A stretch of DNA of 6,231 nucleotides, taken from NCBI GenBank assembly GCA_015222555.1, contig JADFVM010000105.1, positions 1 to 6,231 of the forward strand, read 5' to 3'. The translations under genes and the position numbers were made by a program. The notes under the pieces were generated by a model. It had not been told where the DNA came from, did not search any database, and saw only the letters and a list, made by a program, of their open reading frames with translations. Below, in pieces: positions 1-6,162 of this stretch. Position 1 is the stretch's first letter. Each line of letters opens with the position of its first letter. Origin of the DNA: Pseudomonadota bacterium. GTDB lineage: Bacteria > Desulfobacterota > JADFVX01.

Positions 1-1
1 G

Positions 2-74
2 CATTCCCCGCGGCTTGCCGCGATATATTAAGAAGGTTGTCTCCGCGCTCATACCCCGCTGCTTGCGGCGGGGT
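2..74. repeat. Pair of REP-like GC-rich palindromes, 48 bp apart
   Basis: Two similar units begin at 2 and 50. Each opens CAT, one base, then CCCCGC, and each has GCTTGC near its centre; 18 of the first 21 bases match. The right unit folds as ACCCCGC (53-59) with GCGGGGT (68-74), extended by a T-G wobble and a G-C pair around a CTTG loop. The left unit keeps only the inner stem, CGCGG (9-13) with CCGCG (18-22). A short T-rich stretch (77-84) follows the right hairpin, so it could also act as a weak terminator for a gene upstream of the window. I read it as a repetitive extragenic palindrome, possibly the end of a longer cluster. Copy number elsewhere cannot be seen here. Confidence 0.6.
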
Positions 75-109
75 GATTGATTTTACAGAAAATGCATTGG
101 AAAATTAGT

Positions 110-574
110 ATGTTAAAAGAGCCGGCCCCTTTTTGGAAAACGAAAAGTTTAGAAGAAATGACAGCACAGGAATGGGAATCGCTTTGTGATGGTTGCGGCC
201 GCTGCTGTTTGAATAAGCTTGAAGATGATGAGGGGAATGTTTTTTATACAAATGTGGCATGCCGCTTACTGGATGATCAAAGCTGCCTCTGTAAATCCTA
301 TGAGAAGCGCAGTTATCTCGTAAAAGACTGTCTTGTTCTTACGCCTGAAATTCTAAATCGCGTCAGTTGGCTGCCTGAAAGCTGTGCCTATCGTCTCCTT
401 AATGAAGGCAAGGCGTTGCCCTTGTGGCATCCCCTTATTTCCAATGAAGCAGACACTGTTTATCATGCCCGTATCTCAGTGCGTGGGATCGTTGTTCCGG
501 AAAAAGAGGTGGCGGAGGAAGAGTTGGAAGATCACATAATTTATTGGAATCAATTAGATAGTCAGGGAAGATAG
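110..574 (+). CDS. ycgN: YcgN-family (UPF0260) cysteine-cluster protein
   Basis: A small, probably cytoplasmic protein of the YcgN/UPF0260 group in the CxxCxxCC superfamily. Members may bind a metal or Fe-S centre, but no biochemical role is firmly established. With the start at 110 it has 154 residues, close to the E. coli YcgN length. The cluster is C26-x2-C29-x2-C32-C33 within the hallmark LCDGCGRCC, followed by C51 (in TNVACR), C59, C61, C74 and C92 (in ESCAYRLL). LPLWHPL and ARISVRGI near the C-terminus are also family signatures. I chose ATG 110 because MLKEPAPFWKTK aligns with the family N-terminus and GGA lies 8 bases upstream. ATG 92 and TTG 77 are in frame, but the sequence before residue 1 does not look conserved. 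A GC-rich hairpin ends 36 bases upstream. No clear promoter or terminator is visible. The family is secure; the function is not. Confidence 0.9.
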   Translation: MLKEPAPFWKTKSLEEMTAQEWESLCDGCGRCCLNKLEDDEGNVFYTNVACRLLDDQSCLCKSYEKRSYLVKDCLVLTPEILNRVSWLPESCAYRLLNEGKALPLWHPLISNEADTVYHARISVRGIVVPEKEVAEEELEDHIIYWNQLDSQGR

Positions 575-629
575 AATTTTTAGTAACTTAGAAATATATC
601 CTGTGATTTTCTGGCAGAATATTATTTAG

Positions 630-722
630 CTTCGCAGAATCGCCCTCCGAAGGCATGCTACGAAGACTTGATTTTTCTTCGAGCAATCGCACCTGGGAGA
701 ATAGCTGAAGAAGACTTGATTT
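630..722. repeat. Degenerate tandem duplication, about 47-48 bp period
   Basis: Unit A (630-674) and unit B (677-722) share the same order of blocks: CTTCG, then AATCGC, a diverged middle, and an exact 13-base end GAAGACTTGATTT (662-674 and 710-722). The diverged middle and a one-base indel suggest an old duplication. CGAAGA (661-666) can also pair with TCTTCG (676-681) across the junction, with a 9-base loop. No function is evident. Confidence 0.55.
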
Positions 723-769
723 CGTGAAGGCACTTATCCGGTTCATCTGGCTTAAGTTATCCCTTGCTT

Positions 770-871
770 ATGATGAGATTTAAGGAACTTTTTTTAAAAA
801 CGCTAATCACTTTTCCTCGCTGGATATTTGCTTACAGATATCTCTTTTATAGAGAAATATTATTGGAATGA
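770..871 (+). CDS. Doubtful 33-residue ORF
   Basis: Tandem ATG codons at 770 and 773 open a frame of 33 codons ending in TGA at 869-871. The peptide is rich in Phe, Leu, Tyr, Arg and Lys (it begins MMRFKELFLK and contains FPRWIFAYRY), which would suit a membrane-associated amphipathic segment. The bases before the ATGs contain no Shine-Dalgarno match, there is no clear dedicated promoter, and I recognise no family. It may be chance, or a decayed remnant of a larger gene. I list it only because it is the longest start-to-stop frame I found in this spacer. Confidence 0.12.
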   Translation: MMRFKELFLKTLITFPRWIFAYRYLFYREILLE

Positions 872-906
872 GGCCTGTACAGTTCATCTTCATATCGATT
901 AATGGG

Positions 907-935
907 TTTACAAATAAGATCGCTTTTTATATATT
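907..935 (+). promoter_or_regulatory. Probable sigma70-type promoter of can
   Basis: TTTACA (907-912; five of six match TTGACA) is followed after exactly 17 bases by TATATT (930-935; five of six match TATAAT). Transcription would start near 942, giving a leader of roughly 28 bases before the can ATG at 970. No operator was recognised. Confidence 0.5.
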
Positions 936-969
936 TGTGCCCAATCAAACTCATTCTGGACAGTAGACT

Positions 970-1620
970 ATGTCGACATTAGAACATTTATTAAAGAACA
1001 ACGAGGGCTGGGCTCAACATCAATGTGCCGATGATCCGGATTTTTTTACAAAGATAGCCCGTCGTCAATCCCCTGACTATTTATGGATCGGTTGTTCAGA
1101 CAGTCGGGTGCCGGCTGAGGATCTTGTTGGTCTTCTCCCCGGTGAACTGTTTGTGCATCGAAACATAGCCAATATCGTCGGTCATACCGATCTGAATGTT
1201 CTTTCAGTCATACAGTTTGCCGTTGAAGTGCTGAAAATACAGCATGTAATCGTGTGCGGCCATTATGGGTGTGGTGGCGTCAAGGTCGCCTTGAAGGATG
1301 ATGATAATGGTCTTATCGATAACTGGCTTCTTAATATCAAGGACATCTATCAGAGGTATGAGCAGGAACTGGACGCCATCAAGGATGACGACAAAAGGCA
1401 CGAGGTTATGTGTGAGCTGAATGTTATAGAGCAGGTACGCAATGTTTGTCGCACAACTGTTGTGAGAAATGCCTGGAAGAGCGGGCAGAGTCTGACCGTT
1501 CATGGATGGGTCTATAAGCTGAACGACGGGCGCATTAAAAACCTGGGTACGGAGATATCAAATCCCGATGAATTAGATCCTTGCTATCGGCTGACTGTAA
1601 ATAAAGCAATTACAGGGTAA
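970..1620 (+). CDS. can: Beta-carbonic anhydrase, type II (Can/YadF-like)
   Basis: A cytoplasmic zinc enzyme interconverting CO2 and bicarbonate, supplying bicarbonate for biotin-dependent carboxylases and nucleotide synthesis. It has 216 residues; E. coli Can has about 220. The zinc ligands C42, H98 and C101 and the D44-R46 dyad sit in CSDSR (42-46) and CGHYGCGG (96-103), with the same numbering as E. coli Can. W39 and R64, and a tyrosine in HGWVY (Y182), correspond to the trio that binds non-catalytic bicarbonate in the Haemophilus influenzae enzyme, so this should be the allosteric type II form. The ATG is preceded by TGGA with 9 bases between, a weak ribosome binding site, but the conserved N-terminus fits this start. 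Expression probably comes from the promoter at 907-935. It faces the uup-like gene tail to tail with no clear terminator between them. Confidence 0.96.
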   Translation: MSTLEHLLKNNEGWAQHQCADDPDFFTKIARRQSPDYLWIGCSDSRVPAEDLVGLLPGELFVHRNIANIVGHTDLNVLSVIQFAVEVLKIQHVIVCGHYGCGGVKVALKDDDNGLIDNWLLNIKDIYQRYEQELDAIKDDDKRHEVMCELNVIEQVRNVCRTTVVRNAWKSGQSLTVHGWVYKLNDGRIKNLGTEISNPDELDPCYRLTVNKAITG

Positions 1621-1677
1621 GTCGCTGTTTTATCGTAAGGTGCTCTCCTTTAGTCACAATGACATCTCTGTCTGTAT

Positions 1678-3459
1678 CTATCTGTCCAAGCTACCCTTTA
1701 TCTCTTCCAACTCTTCCCATCGTTTGTAGGCCTGGTTCAGTTTTTCCTCAATCACTTGAATTTCAGCCGTTGCCTCTGCAAGCTTGCCCCCCCCCTGTTG
1801 ATAGGTCTCCGGGGCAGCCATAAGCTGATAGAGCTTTTCCTTTTTGTCCTCAAGCGTTTCAATCCGCTTGGGTAGCTGATCCAGTTCTTGTTTCTCCATT
1901 AAGCTCATCTTGCGGGGACGATCCTGTTTTTTCGCTGACTTTGTGGTTTTTTGACGACCTTCTTTTATCTCCGTCTTTCGCTGTTTAAGCCAGTCGTCAT
2001 AGCCGCCCACATATTCCATGACCTCCCCATGGCCTTCAAATACCAGGGTGCTTGTGACAATATTATTGATGAAGGCGCGGTCATGACTGACGAGGAGAAG
2101 CGTTCCTTTGTATTCGTTGAGCATTTCTTCCAGCAGATCCAGGGTTTCCATGTCAAGATCGTTTGTCGGCTCATCCATGACAATCACATTTGAGGGCTTT
2201 GTGAAGAGCTTGGCCAGAAGCAGACGGTTCTTTTCTCCTCCGGAGAGAATTTTTACTTCACTTCTAGCCCTATCCGGAGAAAAAAGAAAATCCTGCAGGT
2301 ATCCTATAATATGTCGACTTTTACCGTTTATGAATACGGTGTCGTTGCCATCAGCCACATTGTCAATGACTGTTTTATTTTCCTCCAGCTGTTCTCTTAA
2401 CTGGTCAAAGTAAATAATGTCGAGATTTGTGCCGAGCTTTACCTCGCCCGCTAAGGGGGGCTGTTTCCCGAGAAGGGTCTTTAAAAGCGTTGTTTTTCCT
2501 GCTCCGTTTGGCCCGATAATGGCGACCTTGTCTCCACTTATGATTAGGGTGGACAAGGGTTTGACTACTGTCAGATCTGCATATCCGCAACTCATCTCGT
2601 TGGTTTCAATAACCAGTTTTCCCGAACGCCTTCCCTCCTGCAGTTTCATCCGAACATTACCTGTCTGCTCACGTCGTGCCCTGGATTCTTCACGCATTTT
2701 TTCCAGAGCTTTTACCCGCCCCTCGTTACGAGTACGCCTTGCTTTGATTCCCTGTCGTATCCAGGCTTCCTCCTGGGACAGCTTTTTATCAAATCGGGCA
2801 TTTTGTCCCCCCTCTGCATCCAGCAGGGCTTCTTTTCTCAATAGATAATTTCTATAATCACAGTTCCAGCTAATGAGCCTGCCCCGATCAAGTTCAACGA
2901 TACGCGTGGCAAGTTTCTGTAGGAAAATGCGGTCATGGGTGACAAAGAGAAGGGTGCCGCCATAACGAAGCAGGAAATCCTCAAGCCATTTGATGGCGTC
3001 TATATCAAGGTGGTTTGTCGGTTCATCCAATAAAAGAATGTGCGGGTTGGTAACCAGTCCCCTGGCAAGGAGGACGCGCCTTTTGAGGCCGGCTGAAAGG
3101 GTTTTAAACTTTGCATCTCCGTTGAGCTTCATCAGTGACAGTAGCTTTTCTGCCTGAGAATGACCTTCCCACCCTGTATCATCTGCCAGACCGGCAATGA
3201 TGACCTCAAAGACAGTCCCTTCAATTTGATGCGGTACTTCCTGCGTCAGGTAGGCCACCTGAAGTGATTGCTGGCGGGTGATTTCGCCGGTATCGGGCGC
3301 CACATCGCCTTTAATCATTTTCATCAGTGTTGATTTCCCGGTACCGTTTCGTCCAAGGAGGCAGACCCGCTCTCCCTCTTCGATCTGCAGGTTTACGCCA
3401 TCAAGAAGCGGTGGTCCCCCAAAGCTCAGGCCCACTTCCTGCATGCTAAAAAGCGCCAT
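1678..3459 (-). CDS. uup: ABC-F ATPase, Uup type
   Basis: A soluble twin-cassette ABC-F protein without membrane segments. The E. coli member affects precise transposon excision, binds DNA through its C-terminal domain and is linked to ribosome function; the exact role here is inferred. Cassette 1 has Walker A GRNGTGKST (36-44), signature LSAG (121-124), Walker B ILLLDE (141-146) and switch H175. Cassette 2 has GPNGAGKTT (316-324), LSGGEKNR (405-412), VIVMDE (425-430) and H459. The inter-cassette linker is basic (about 210-280). Residues from about 500 to 590 are charged and form a predicted coiled-coil hairpin, which identifies Uup; the length of 593 compares with about 635 in E. coli. The cassette 1 arm is short, unlike EttA. 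GGGAG lies 10 bases upstream of the ATG. Nine Gs at 1795-1787 encode QGGG at residues 555-558. The first signature has Ala in place of the usual Gly. Confidence 0.93.
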   Translation of the reverse strand: MALFSMQEVGLSFGGPPLLDGVNLQIEEGERVCLLGRNGTGKSTLMKMIKGDVAPDTGEITRQQSLQVAYLTQEVPHQIEGTVFEVIIAGLADDTGWEGHSQAEKLLSLMKLNGDAKFKTLSAGLKRRVLLARGLVTNPHILLLDEPTNHLDIDAIKWLEDFLLRYGGTLLFVTHDRIFLQKLATRIVELDRGRLISWNCDYRNYLLRKEALLDAEGGQNARFDKKLSQEEAWIRQGIKARRTRNEGRVKALEKMREESRARREQTGNVRMKLQEGRRSGKLVIETNEMSCGYADLTVVKPLSTLIISGDKVAIIGPNGAGKTTLLKTLLGKQPPLAGEVKLGTNLDIIYFDQLREQLEENKTVIDNVADGNDTVFINGKSRHIIGYLQDFLFSPDRARSEVKILSGGEKNRLLLAKLFTKPSNVIVMDEPTNDLDMETLDLLEEMLNEYKGTLLLVSHDRAFINNIVTSTLVFEGHGEVMEYVGGYDDWLKQRKTEIKEGRQKTTKSAKKQDRPRKMSLMEKQELDQLPKRIETLEDKKEKLYQLMAAPETYQQGGGKLAEATAEIQVIEEKLNQAYKRWEELEEIKGSLDR

Positions 3460-3510
3460 AAAAAGATAACTCCCATAAATAGACTAATGATCATAGTACT
3501 TCTACAAAAC

Positions 3511-3516
3511 ATTATA
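3511..3516 (-). promoter_or_regulatory. Minus-strand -10 box for uup
   Basis: Read on the minus strand this is TATAAT, a perfect -10 hexamer. Transcription would start near 3504, giving a leader of about 45 bases before the uup ATG. The -35 region at 16-18 base spacing is only AT-rich (for example GATTTT at 3539-3534) with no good TTGACA match, so the assignment rests mainly on the -10 and its position. Confidence 0.35.
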
Positions 3517-3552
3517 GAATAACTTATTTCATAAAAATCTACCACTCTATTT

Positions 3553-3600
3553 AGATGATCAGACTGCAAGGAAAAAGAAAACAGTTGATCTTTTTCATCT
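3553..3600 (+). promoter_or_regulatory. Stem-loop plus T run in the uup/Gre divergent region
   Basis: GATCA (3557-3561), a bulged G, and ACTG (3563-3566) pair with CAGT (3582-3585) and TGATC (3586-3590): nine base pairs, four of them G-C, around a 15-base purine-rich loop. Five Ts (3591-3595) follow directly. An outer AGATG (3553-3557) can alternatively pair with CATCT (3596-3600). On the + strand this resembles a weak intrinsic terminator or attenuator about 150 bases before the Gre gene. It matters for that gene only if transcription starts upstream of it, which I cannot show. Confidence 0.35.
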
Positions 3601-3748
3601 TAGTTCTAGCAGAGGTCGTCGAAATATTTGCAAAAAAAATAAGAATTCAATAGAGTAATGAGTAGCAGATTCATTTTAAAATGTGTATGATTATGGCAAT
3701 AAAATTTTTTCTCCTATTAGAATGAAAGTATTTAAGGATTGATTAATA

Positions 3749-4228
3749 ATGGATAAGCAAAAATTGGTAGGGCAAATTTTGACAGAGCTGACTGTAAAAT
3801 ACGAAACACTGTGTCAGGCTGCAAAGGCATCTCATGATATTGCGACGCATGAGGATAGTAAGGCAGAGAACGAGTATGATACAAGAGGTCTCGAGGCGTC
3901 CTATCTGGCAGGCGCACAGTCAAAAAGAGCGATTGAACTTGAACAGGCTATATCTATATATAAAACACTTAAGATAAAAGATTTTGGACCTGAAGATTCG
4001 ATTGACTTAACGGCGTTGGTGGAGCTGGAATCAGAGGGAAGAAATTCCTTCTATTTTATCGGGCCTGAGGGTGGTGGAATGAAGTTGCACCAGGAAGGCG
4101 AAACAGTTGTCGTCATTACGCCTGAATCGCCTCTTGGAAAGAGTCTTATGGAGAAAGAAATAGATGATGATGTGGAAGTAACAAAAGGGATAGCGATGAA
4201 AAGTTACAGCATTGTAGACCTTTATTAA
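3749..4228 (+). CDS. GreA/GreB-family elongation factor, divergent branch
   Basis: A 159-residue relative of transcript-cleavage factors that enter the secondary channel of RNA polymerase. Residues 1-77 form the predicted coiled-coil hairpin. Its tip region, HEDSKAENEYDTRGLEASYL (34-53), is typical of the Gre-like branch distinct from classical GreA and GreB. Residues from about 88 to 159 match the FKBP-like Gre C-terminal domain, including SPLGKSL and DDDVEV. Aligned without gaps to E. coli GreA through the D...Y frame of the tip, D36 matches catalytic D41 but the E44 position is A39, with E40 next to it. Cleavage activity is therefore uncertain; it may inhibit cleavage or act by channel occupancy. 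AAGGA lies 10 bases before the ATG. It is divergent from uup and 97 bp upstream of ettA in the same direction, possibly co-transcribed. I leave the symbol empty because orthology to greA or greB is doubtful. Confidence 0.85.
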   Translation: MDKQKLVGQILTELTVKYETLCQAAKASHDIATHEDSKAENEYDTRGLEASYLAGAQSKRAIELEQAISIYKTLKIKDFGPEDSIDLTALVELESEGRNSFYFIGPEGGGMKLHQEGETVVVITPESPLGKSLMEKEIDDDVEVTKGIAMKSYSIVDLY

Positions 4229-4267
4229 TTTGTAAGAACTATTTGCTTCAACGATTGGTAAGTCCAG

Positions 4268-4299
4268 AAAAAAGACAGCAATCGGCGAGGCTTTTTTTT
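4268..4299 (+). terminator. Weak intrinsic-terminator-like stem after the Gre gene
   Basis: AAAAAAG (4268-4274) can pair with CTTTTTT (4291-4297), and C4276 can pair with G4289 inside; the T run covers 4292-4299. The stem has little G-C pairing and the A-G mismatch weakens it, so it would at most partly terminate and could let transcription continue into ettA. No separate good promoter was found between it and the ettA start. Confidence 0.3.
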
Positions 4300-4309
4300 G
4301 CCAGTATTT

Positions 4310-4315
4310 AAGGAG
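4310..4315 (+). promoter_or_regulatory. Strong ribosome binding site of ettA
   Basis: AAGGAG lies 10 bases before the ATG at 4326. It fixes the ettA start and implies efficient translation. Confidence 0.7.
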
Positions 4316-4325
4316 AGCCGCATAA

Positions 4326-6011
4326 ATGAGTGATCAAACTGAAAAAGTTATATACTCCATGACAGGAGTAAGTAAACTTTATAACAAAAAGCCTGTCTTG
4401 AAAGATATCTATCTTTCTTATTTCTATGGCGCAAAGATCGGCGTCCTGGGACTTAACGGTTCGGGCAAAAGTTCGCTTCTTAGAATCCTGGCAGGCGTTG
4501 ATCAGGAATATGACGGAAAGGTCAGCCTGTCACCGGGATATACCATTGGTTTCCTTGAACAGGAGCCAAAACTGGATAACACAAAAACAGTGCGTGAAGT
4601 TGTGCAGGAGGCCGTTCAGGAGACCGTTGATCTTCTTGCTGAATTTAACGAAATCAATGCGCGCTTTGCCGAACCGATGTCTGATGATGAAATGGCAGAG
4701 CTTTGTGACCGCCAAGCCGAGGTGCAGGAGAAAATGGAGGCCCTCGATGCCTGGGATCTCGACAGCAGGTTGGAGATGGCAATGGATGCGCTGCGTTGTC
4801 CCGATGGCGATACAACCGTCAAGGTCCTTTCCGGCGGGGAAAGACGCCGTGTGGCGCTTTGTCGACTGCTGTTGCAAAAGCCCAGCATTCTACTGCTCGA
4901 TGAACCGACCAACCACCTCGATGCCGAAACGGTGGCCTGGCTGGAACATCATCTGCAGCGTTATGACGGGACGGTCATTGCCGTTACCCATGACCGTTAT
5001 TTCCTTGATAATGTGGCCGGCTGGATACTCGAGCTTGATCGCGGACAGGGCATCCCGTGGAAGGGTAATTATACAAGCTGGCTTGAGCAGAAGCAGGAAA
5101 GGTTAAGGCAGGAGGAAAAAAGCGAAAGCGAACGGCAGAAAACCCTTCAGCGTGAGCTTGAGTGGATCAGAATGAGCCCCAAGGGTCGTCATGCAAAGGC
5201 AAAATCCAGGATTAAATCCTATGAAGAACTTTTGGGTAGTGAGGGGGAAAAACGGGCAAAAACCCTTCAGATATACATCCCGCCAGGGCCACGACTGGGA
5301 GATATTGTTATCGATGTCAAAGATGTAAGCAAATCTTTTGGAGACAGGCTTCTCGTGGAAGGGATGACTTTCTCTCTGCCGCCGGGCGGAATTATTGGCA
5401 TCATAGGACCTAATGGAGCGGGAAAGACGACGCTTTTCAGGATGATCACAGGACAGGAACAGGCCGATGCCGGGGCCTTCCGTTTGGGAGAGACCGTAAA
5501 ACTTGCCTACATGGACCAGAGCCGGGATGATCTGGATGATGATAAAAATATCTGGGAAGTCATCTCCGAAGGCAAGGAGGTTATTGCACTTGGAAAGCGG
5601 GAGGTGAATTCCCGGGCCTATGTATCATGGTTTAACTTTGCAGGCGCCGATCAGCAGAAAAAAGTAGGTCTCCTTTCAGGTGGTGAACGAAACAGGGTTC
5701 ACCTGGCGAAGATGCTTAAGACGGGCGCCAATGTGATCCTCCTTGATGAACCGACAAATGATCTCGACATAAATACTCTGAGAGCCCTTGAAGAAGCCCT
5801 GGATAATTTTGCAGGTTGTGCCGTTGTTATCAGCCACGACAGATGGTTTCTTGATCGAATTGCTACCCATATTCTGGCCTTTGAAGGGGATAGCAAGGTT
5901 GTCTGGTTTGACGGCAACTATTCAGAGTATGAAGCAGATAGAAAAGCCCGCCTCGGTGTAGAAGCCGAACAGCCTCATCGGATCAAGTACCGACATTTAA
6001 CGAGAGACTAA
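4326..6011 (+). CDS. ettA: ABC-F ATPase EttA, energy-dependent translational throttle
   Basis: EttA binds the ribosomal E site and gates the step into elongation in response to the ATP/ADP ratio (known for E. coli EttA, 555 residues; this one has 561). Cassette 1 has Walker A GLNGSGKSS (42-50), signature LSGGERRR (168-175), Walker B ending at E193, and switch H222 in THDRYF. Cassette 2 has GPNGAGKTT (361-369), LSGGERNR (450-457), E475, and H504 in SHDRWF. E193 and E475 correspond to E. coli E188 and E470. The long acidic helical insert at about 90-155 is the arm that contacts L1 stalk and ribosomal elements. The linker at about 245-325, with PKGRHAKAKSR, is the tRNA-interaction motif typical of EttA. 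The C-terminus HRIKYRHL also fits. It has no membrane segment and is not a transporter. It is co-directional with the Gre gene 97 bp upstream and has a strong ribosome binding site. No truncation or oddity was seen. Confidence 0.96.
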   Translation: MSDQTEKVIYSMTGVSKLYNKKPVLKDIYLSYFYGAKIGVLGLNGSGKSSLLRILAGVDQEYDGKVSLSPGYTIGFLEQEPKLDNTKTVREVVQEAVQETVDLLAEFNEINARFAEPMSDDEMAELCDRQAEVQEKMEALDAWDLDSRLEMAMDALRCPDGDTTVKVLSGGERRRVALCRLLLQKPSILLLDEPTNHLDAETVAWLEHHLQRYDGTVIAVTHDRYFLDNVAGWILELDRGQGIPWKGNYTSWLEQKQERLRQEEKSESERQKTLQRELEWIRMSPKGRHAKAKSRIKSYEELLGSEGEKRAKTLQIYIPPGPRLGDIVIDVKDVSKSFGDRLLVEGMTFSLPPGGIIGIIGPNGAGKTTLFRMITGQEQADAGAFRLGETVKLAYMDQSRDDLDDDKNIWEVISEGKEVIALGKREVNSRAYVSWFNFAGADQQKKVGLLSGGERNRVHLAKMLKTGANVILLDEPTNDLDINTLRALEEALDNFAGCAVVISHDRWFLDRIATHILAFEGDSKVVWFDGNYSEYEADRKARLGVEAEQPHRIKYRHLTRD

Positions 6012-6077
6012 TTTAGCAGACGCTATCCAGCCCCTCATATTAACTCGGTGGCTTGTCACAATGTGTGAGTTCAAATT

Positions 6078-6134
6078 CTGTTTGCCTTCACGTCTTACTC
6101 GGCTATCAAGTTAGAAGCAAACAGGGAAAGACGT
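6078..6134 (+). repeat. Two interleaved inverted repeats (pseudoknot-compatible)
   Basis: CTGTTTGC (6078-6085) is the exact reverse complement of GCAAACAG (6117-6124). This stem can be extended by TTC (6087-6089) with GAA (6114-6116) around one bulged C. ACGTCTT (6090-6096) is the exact reverse complement of AAGACGT (6128-6134). The arms occur in the order A, B, A', B', so as RNA they could form an H-type pseudoknot or two alternative hairpins. No T run follows, so this is not a simple terminator. Confidence 0.5.
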
Positions 6135-6162
6135 CTCTTTTGAAACGCTTCCACTCCATGCC

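Larger units (their letters stand above)
575..969. other. 395-bp spacer between ycgN and can
   Basis: No gene can be supported here. From left to right it holds a degenerate tandem duplication (630-722), a 33-codon ORF without a convincing ribosome binding site (770-871), a small AT-rich inverted repeat (TCTCT at 841-845 with AGAGA at 851-855), and the probable can promoter (907-935). A frame without a usable start codon stays open from 587 to a TGA near 725 and runs through both duplicated units. No strong terminator for ycgN is visible. Confidence 0.6.

Noticed and set aside
1..108. Open frame from base 1 to TAG at 106, possibly the end of an upstream gene
   Set aside because: The frame runs through both palindromic repeats and gives a repeated Pro-Ala-Ala-Cys pattern caused by the repeat. 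It also overlaps the ycgN start region, so it is more likely spurious.
77..109. TTG 77 or ATG 92 as the ycgN start
   Set aside because: The added residues do not resemble the family N-terminus; GGTGA directly abuts TTG 77, too close to serve as its ribosome binding site; ATG 110 gives the usual family length.
1204..1503. 99-codon ORF antisense to can
   Set aside because: It lies wholly inside a confidently identified gene, has no recognisable motif, and is best explained as a shadow of can.
1621..1677. Bidirectional terminator between can and uup
   Set aside because: Only four-base stems such as AAGG/CCTT and GTCA/TGAC are present, without a following T run.
2108..2848. Plus-strand ORFs of 101 and 143 codons opposite uup
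   Set aside because: They are antisense to conserved ABC cassette motifs, Ser/Arg-rich with no domain, and lack ribosome binding sites; they are shadows.
3686..3691. TATGAT as the -10 of the Gre gene
   Set aside because: No acceptable -35 lies 16-18 bases upstream and there is no correctly spaced extended TG, so the promoter cannot be assigned.
4426..5106. 226-codon same-strand ORF in another frame of ettA
   Set aside because: The translation is Arg, Trp and Cys rich without a family match, while the ettA frame carries every expected motif.
6056..6068. TCACA and TGTGA inverted pair suggesting a CRP site
   Set aside because: A CRP site is TGTGA-N6-TCACA. Here the arms are in the opposite order with a 3-base centre, so it is only a small hairpin.
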